The notes under the pieces: generated by a model | Databases searched by the model: none | Told to the model about the DNA's origin: nothing | Seen by the model: only the letters and a program-made list of their open reading frames with translations | Shown: piece by piece, positions 59,769-64,000 of the stretch | Layout of the letters: every line of letters starts with the position of its first letter | Position numbering within the stretch: the first letter of the stretch is position 1 | NCBI RefSeq assembly: GCF_000224145.3 | Contig: NC_020172.2 | Location: 1,186,921-1,250,920 of the forward strand | Direction: 5' to 3' | From: Ciona intestinalis | Taxonomy: Eukaryota > Chordata > Ascidiacea > Phlebobranchia > Cionidae | Length of the DNA stretch: 64,000 bases | Made by a program: the position numbers and the translations under genes

Positions 59769-61279
59769 TCAGATCGCTGAATTCCGGTTCACACAAGCCC
59801 CACTCGCCCGACATATGTAACAAGCAACTGAAACAAAAACAGTGTACTGTGGGGTAGAAGATGGATACCGTATATTAGCACATAATATCTCATATTTCAT
59901 AATCGTGTTTTACTAATTAACAACGCTTTTTTAGAGTCGTGAGAATACGGTTGCATAATTCTGCAAGCAATTTTTGTTTACAATCAAATGGGATAATAAA
60001 ATATTGAAAACTTGTTCCATTTTACCCCAACCTATAGGCTACATATATATACCTAACACATATAATATGTGAAGGCTATATTTCTATCCGACGCTCACTG
60101 TAGACCCTTAGCAGAGGTTGACATGCGGGGTCATATACTACAGTGCGCAGAGCAAATAGGTTAAAGCTAGACTCACGTGGTGCACTCGATAACTTGCATT
60201 CACTAACAATGTAGGAATGAGCATTCCTCCTTGCGCAATGTTTAGTACAGTTAATCACGATCTGCATGTATGAATATTCCGCATGAATTAATCCAACTTT
60301 TGTAAAAATGGCACATAAAATATAAAAACTGGTTTGTTTTTCTTTAATGGGTTACAGTCACTGAGTCACACACCCGACTCCAACCGATATTCTTATCTAG
60401 AAAAAGCCGAACTATTTGCACGCTTTATCTAGCAGCTCGTCAGTTTACCTGGCGTATAACGCTAAGCTTTTTTCGTATGTTTACAGCTTTATATCACATG
60501 TCGTGTATACGTGTACCAAATAGTTTGTTTTTATATTATAACAGCTTAACATATATTACACATTATACGTAGCACGTACGTAATAGTACTATATAGTAGG
60601 GTAGAGAAAAGATGGGATACCTTATCAGTTTTCTCATTCCATTTAGTAGTAAACAAAGAACATTCAAATAATTATGAAACCGTATTCTCACGACTCTTAT
60701 AGACTGTTGTTAATTGTTTAAAACACGATCAGGATACTTGGATAATATGTGCTAAAGGTGTCCCATCTTCCCCCACTCTACTATATAACATTATATGTTG
60801 TGTATATATACGTATACATAATATAGTATTAGCATTTGGAAATCAACATACCCGTTTCCCTTTGAAATAAACTGTCACTGTATTGGTGGCAGAACCGCTA
60901 CGTGTGCTCGGTGCACGGGATTGTGAAACTGTGGTTAAATTGAGCAACTGCAGTTCTGTATCTGTTGTTGTCCCTACACCTGTAGAATCTAGTTCTTGGT
61001 ACACCGAACTATCATCATCAAATCTATTCTGGTTGTCAAATGCAGCGGCATCAGATTTGCTGTTTTCTGCTTTCTGTTCGTCTGCCTGTTGTGCTGAACG
61101 AAGGCCGTCTCTCAATGCGTCCAATAAGAGTTTAAAAGCGCTTGCTTCGTCTCGCCTTTTTCCGGCAGCTGTAATTATAAAAGTCAACGTAAAAACGTAA
61201 ATTGCAGCTACGAAGCGCAAATCAAACCTGAGGCAGTTGTGCAGAGAACAACGAGTAGAGAAATGAGGAAAATCTTCAT
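59769..61279 (-). CDS. Secreted six-cysteine peptide precursor with long pro-region, cluster gene D
   Basis: Exons 61228-61279, 60852-61168, 60177-60261, 59769-59827; phases 1, 0, 1, all GT-AG, every join in frame. Product 170 residues. Exon 1 codes a signal peptide (MKIFLISLLVVLCTTAS). Exon 2 codes a pro-region of about 105 residues: AAGKRRDEAS, an amphipathic stretch (FKLLLDALRDGL), an acidic FDDDSS, an NLT sequon, and VYFKGKR at the end. Exon 3 codes INCTKHC and a third Cys; exon 4 codes LACYICRASGAC and stops after NSAI. Framework C-x3-C-x12-C-x8-C-x2-C-x5-C, as in genes A-C. The KGKR just before the Cys core and the early GKRR look like proprotein-convertase sites. Introns 2 and 3 each hold a MITE. 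A TATATAT lies near 61369-61376 on the minus strand. Confidence 0.78.
59845..60035 (+). mobile_element. MITE in the last intron of peptide gene D
   Basis: TACTGTGGGGTAGAAGATGG at the left and TTGTTCCATTTTACCCCAAC at the right, with AATTAACAACGC and AGTCGTGAGAATACGG in the middle. It begins within 20 bp of the exon 4 acceptor. Confidence 0.85.
60595..60784 (-). mobile_element. ~190-bp MITE in intron 2 of peptide gene D, reverse orientation
   Basis: TAGTAGGGTAGAGAAAAGAT at the left and GTCCCATCTTCCCCCACTCT at the right, flanked by TA on both sides. The middle is the reverse complement of the other copies, so this one inserted the other way round. Confidence 0.9.
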
Positions 61280-61981
61280 CTTCGAGCCTACTGTGGAAAT
61301 GAGATTCCCCCGAGCGCAGCAATTACCTTTATTAAGCTCCACATTCCGACTCATTACACGCATTTAAGATATATAGGAAGCTGTCGCTCGACAATTTTAA
61401 ATATAAACTCCCACGCTACGCTGATCAAAACATGATTTTTTTAACAGGACATGCGTTCGGTTACACCGAGGGCTACTAGCTGTTTAAACTTTATGAGCTT
61501 GGTAACGATTTACTCCGATACTTGCTTGCAAACTTTTGCCGCATATTTTAGGAACTCGTGCCAATATGACTGATTTTGCTAAAAGCCACAAATTTTTAAA
61601 AGTGTATATATGTTGTCTGGGATATTTTGGGCAACGCGAGGCATGACAGTGCTTCGTGTTTTGGTCGTAGTTTATGTTGTGCCTGAAAATAAACTTGCGG
61701 GAATACAGCAGCGCGTATTTACATAACCGGACGAATTTACAAAACACGAGGAACACGCTCGGAACGAGTTAGCAGCGGAATGGCGAAAATGGCAGAGGAC
61801 ACATAAGGCAAAATAACAGCATAGGCTTGCTGGTAGACAGCTCGATAAAAATGGCATTTTGGAACGACTAGTAAAAGGTACAAATACGAAATACAAATTT
61901 TAAAATGTCATTTGTTTGTTTCGGTGGCAGTACAAATTCGGTTGGTCATCACTGGAATTTTGATTGTAAATCTGTCAGGCA
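61280..61981. other. Upstream region of peptide gene D and 3' flank of the 89-residue gene
   Basis: Contains the gene D promoter (TATATAT near 61370; a CCACAG acceptor-like site just before the 5' leader near 61290). Beyond about 61400 I see no gene or known repeat, though base composition is more even than average. Confidence 0.4.
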
Positions 61982-62669
61982 TCACTGGGGAATAAGACTA
62001 AGGTATTTGTTCTCTTCCTCAAGCGTTGAAAGCATCGAACTCATGCTGTTTATTGCCATGTTTGATGCTGGGTGCTGATTGGTCGGAATTTGCGGCGGGT
62101 ACTTACCCATCATAGGCGTGGCTGCGATTGAAAGAATTACTTTAATAAATGAATGTGAATACATCATCTTTATTTATGGCAGTCGTTATAACACGGGTGT
62201 TCTACTTCATGCACCATCGGGTTCGCTTACGAGTTACCATATGTGTAACTTTGTGGGAGACTTTTTTGTATTTAATGTTTGCCTGTAAATTTGGACACCC
62301 GAATAGCGATCCCTGGATTGGAGCAATTGCCGTTAAATTTCTCGCCCAAAGACATACGCCTCCAAAATTAACAACGTCAAGCCTCGAACAGGTAACCCCT
62401 GGATTAGCGACAGGTGTACCAACCAAAAGGCAGCGGCGCCGAACGAACAAGTTTTTTTTGTAAAAACGAAACCGCAAACTTACCCATTCGCGACGAAAAC
62501 GCTGACATCGGTGGGAGTGTGACGTCAGTGTTCGTCCCACTCATTGCGTCATCGTTGTCATGGAAACCTAAAATTACGCAACGTCATTATTAGAAACATG
62601 AAACTTTCAACCTGATAGGTTACCGTTGAGTTGTTCCATATCCGGCCCCGTCGTGCTGTCAGCTGCCAT
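61982..62669 (-). CDS. Hypothetical 89-residue protein, three exons
   Basis: Exons 62624-62669, 62484-62567, 61982-62121; phase 1 at both joins, all GT-AG. It begins MAADSTTGPDMEQLNG, continues through TDVTLPPMSAFSSR and PQIPTNQHPASNM, and ends with a small helical stretch LSTLEEENKYLSLIPQ. There is no signal peptide, membrane segment or domain I recognise. A strong splice acceptor (TCTATCTATCTAACAG) ends 18 bases before the ATG with no upstream exon in view, and the 3' end of another minus-strand gene lies only about 100-150 bp upstream. A SINE sits in the second intron. Confidence 0.65.
62140..62446 (-). repeat. tRNA-derived SINE, near full length
   Basis: Minus strand: GGCGCCGCTGCCTTTTGG head, a CCAGGGGTTACCTGTTCGAG B-box region, GGGCGAGAAATTTAACGGC, TTGTAACTCGTAAGC-like and ACCCGTGTTATAACGAC blocks, and an ATTCATTTA tail near 62145. 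It lies inside the last intron of the 89-residue gene, in the same sense. Confidence 0.85.
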
Positions 62670-62686
62670 CTTAACGTACGGTTGGT

Positions 62687-62703
62687 TCTGTTAGATAGAT
62701 AGA
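62687..62703 (-). promoter_or_regulatory. Candidate spliced-leader (trans-splice) acceptor
   Basis: A pyrimidine-rich TCTATCTATCTAACAG directly before an 18-base leader and the ATG of the 89-residue gene. Tunicates are known to trans-splice a 16-nt leader onto such sites. Confidence 0.45.
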
Positions 62704-62833
62704 CGGTTTAATATTTTTATTTACAATCAAGTGGGTTTTTTTCAAGTTAATAAACAACAAGAATTTTGAAAAAGAAATAATAACCACTTTATTAAAAATA
62801 CACATTGTGTTTTTACATACTATAATAAATGTA

Positions 62834-64000
62834 TTATACAGACGAACACATTATACAAAGTACATTAAAAGCAAACGAAGTTTTTAAAATAGTTCTCACA
62901 TCGTTTGGTTCTCCTCCTCTGTTGCTGTTAGGTTGGAGGACTGGGATCCTGTCAATGAATTCTTGTTGTAAGAACTCATCCGGAATCTGCGAAAAAATAG
63001 TTTTTTTTTAACGAACACACATCTTTAATAAACAAAATAAAAATAATACAAAAATGCAACTCAGGAAACCTAATAAATTTATAAAACTGTAACGACGGCA
63101 AAACAAGTCTATTTTTCACCAAATAAATATATATTAGGATGGAACATTTTTCTATCTGATTTATCGTTTCCTTTCGCAGTAAACAAGGCAGATTTACAGA
63201 ACTATGTAACCGTATCCACACAACTCTAAAGGAACTTTCTTAATTGGTAAAAAAACGATTAGGAAGTATAGGATACGGTATGCTAACTTTGTTCATCTTA
63301 TCCCACGGTACCATTACTGTATATTCCCCACCTGTGCATCAGGTGTATAGTTAATACGTCCTTGTCCACCACTTTCTGACGTCACAGGCCTCGTAGGTTG
63401 GTTGTATGACGTCACACTACCCGCACCGCTGTGCTGACGTATCCGCTGCAGACGAATTCGATTCTGATTGGATGACGTGGAGCTGACTGGGGGGCGTGGC
63501 GTGATTTGATTGGACGAATGTCCCTGTTGGGTGTGATTGTTCTGGACTGTCATATTTCCAGAGTTTATAACGTGGGGAGATCGTCCTTGGTTTTGCGTGG
63601 CTTGACGCTGCGTTGCGTAAGGGGACGGTGCGTGGTTGTTGTTGTAAGCCATATTCATGAACTCCGGGTTCATAAACTGCTGCGGTATGTTACGTTGCAT
63701 CATTTCCCCATGCCTCATGTCAGGGCCGTGGGGATTGTGCATTTGTTGGGCAGTTTGTGGATTACTATTCATCTGCGGGTTGGAGTAATATTGGTTCTGC
63801 TGTATATTGTTCGGTGCGTTCCTGTTCGAGCCTCTATCCTGGTTAGAAAACCCGTGGAAATTGGGGTTTTGCGGGAAGTTCTGTCTCTGTGGGGTGTATC
63901 GTTGGTGTGATGACGTCATCGCACCCACAGACCCTGGTGACGTCATCATTTGTTGAGGATGTGCCATGTTAGGAATCTGCATGTGCTGGTTACCTAGAAA
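62834..64000 (-). CDS. Q/N/S-rich protein, C-terminal part (gene continues beyond the window)
   Basis: Two exons are visible: 63332-63993 (acceptor TTTCTAG|GT at the window edge) and 62834-62986; phase 0 between them, and the large exon is entered in phase 1. The large exon codes 220 residues of low complexity, rich in Q, N, P, M and S (for example HPQQMMTSPGSVG, NAPNNIQQNQYYSNPQMN), ending QNRIRLQRIRQ and YTPDAQ. The last exon adds IPDEFLQQEFIDRIPVLQ and a cysteine-containing end. The composition is typical of transcriptional co-regulators or RNA-binding proteins, but I cannot name the family. The intron contains an old MITE. AATAAA lies near 62780, just before the next gene. Confidence 0.65.
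63133..63318 (-). mobile_element. Old MITE copy in the intron of the Q/N-rich gene
   Basis: Reverse orientation and diverged: CGTTTCCTTTCGCAGTAAAC, TATGTAACCGTATCCACACA, AATTGGTAAAAAAACGATTA and TGTTCATCTTATCCCACGGT follow the family order. Confidence 0.6.

Noticed and set aside
55420-60784. CRISPR-like array from the regularly recurring ~190-bp blocks
   Set aside because: The blocks have inverted ends and TA flanks, vary in orientation and spacing, and lie in eukaryotic introns; they are MITEs.
60843-61322. 159-codon single frame beginning MLRSGESHF
   Set aside because: Its first part is a different frame from the signal peptide at 61279 and reads through an intron (61169-61227). The spliced model gives a proper signal peptide and joins to the Cys exons.
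63506-63910. 134-codon plus-strand frame, V/L-rich
   Set aside because: Complement of the Q/N-rich exon; the minus frame has splice sites and a continuous C-terminus.

Overview
This is an AT-rich, intron-rich chordate window. I read it as tunicate, most likely Ciona. The reasons are compact single-copy homologues of vertebrate genes (MAGI, DCLK, WDR74, GOLT1, a SAMD9-like gene), very small introns beside MITE-filled ones, a tRNA-derived SINE family, and a tandem, nearly identical allelic-looking segment next to an assembly gap, as expected from a highly polymorphic genome. The genus is an inference from style and not a database result.

Layout. 1-4.43 kb (+): the 3' part of a SAMD9/SAMD9L-like gene. 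6.0-28.5 kb (-): a MAGI scaffold gene read through PDZ0, GUK, two WW and PDZ1-5 over at least 24 exons; its first exon or exons are missing and may lie in the gap at 29.0 kb. 31.0-33.1 kb (-): a complete five-exon GOLT1 (Got1) gene. 33.6-34.7 kb (-): an intronless WDR74. 35.7-52.3 kb (-): a doublecortin-like kinase with two DCX domains, a long charged E/R-rich helix and a complete kinase domain; three large exons with ATGs inside the locus look like alternative 5' modules. 54.0-61.3 kb (-): four tandem genes for small secreted six-cysteine peptides. 62.0-64.0 kb (-): an 89-residue protein gene closely preceded by the 3' part of a Q/N-rich protein gene, possibly one operon.

The most interesting part is the peptide cluster. 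None of its four members is visible as one open frame. They appear only when exons are joined by phase: a signal-peptide exon, a C-x3-C...C exon and a C-x2-C-x5-C exon. All four give the same framework, C-x3-C-x(12-15)-C-x(5-8)-C-x2-C-x5-C, with matching splice phases. The fourth member carries an extra pro-region of about 100 residues. Every intron in the cluster longer than about 60 bp holds at least one copy of the same roughly 190-bp inverted-repeat MITE, while the two introns without a MITE are 56 and 59 bp.

MAGI (junction scaffold), DCLK (microtubule-bound kinase), GOLT1 (ER-Golgi traffic) and WDR74 (ribosome biogenesis) are ordinary unlinked housekeeping or cytoskeletal functions. I see no functional link among them. 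Exon boundaries were read by eye from GT/AG sites, reading phase and family alignment from memory. No search was run.
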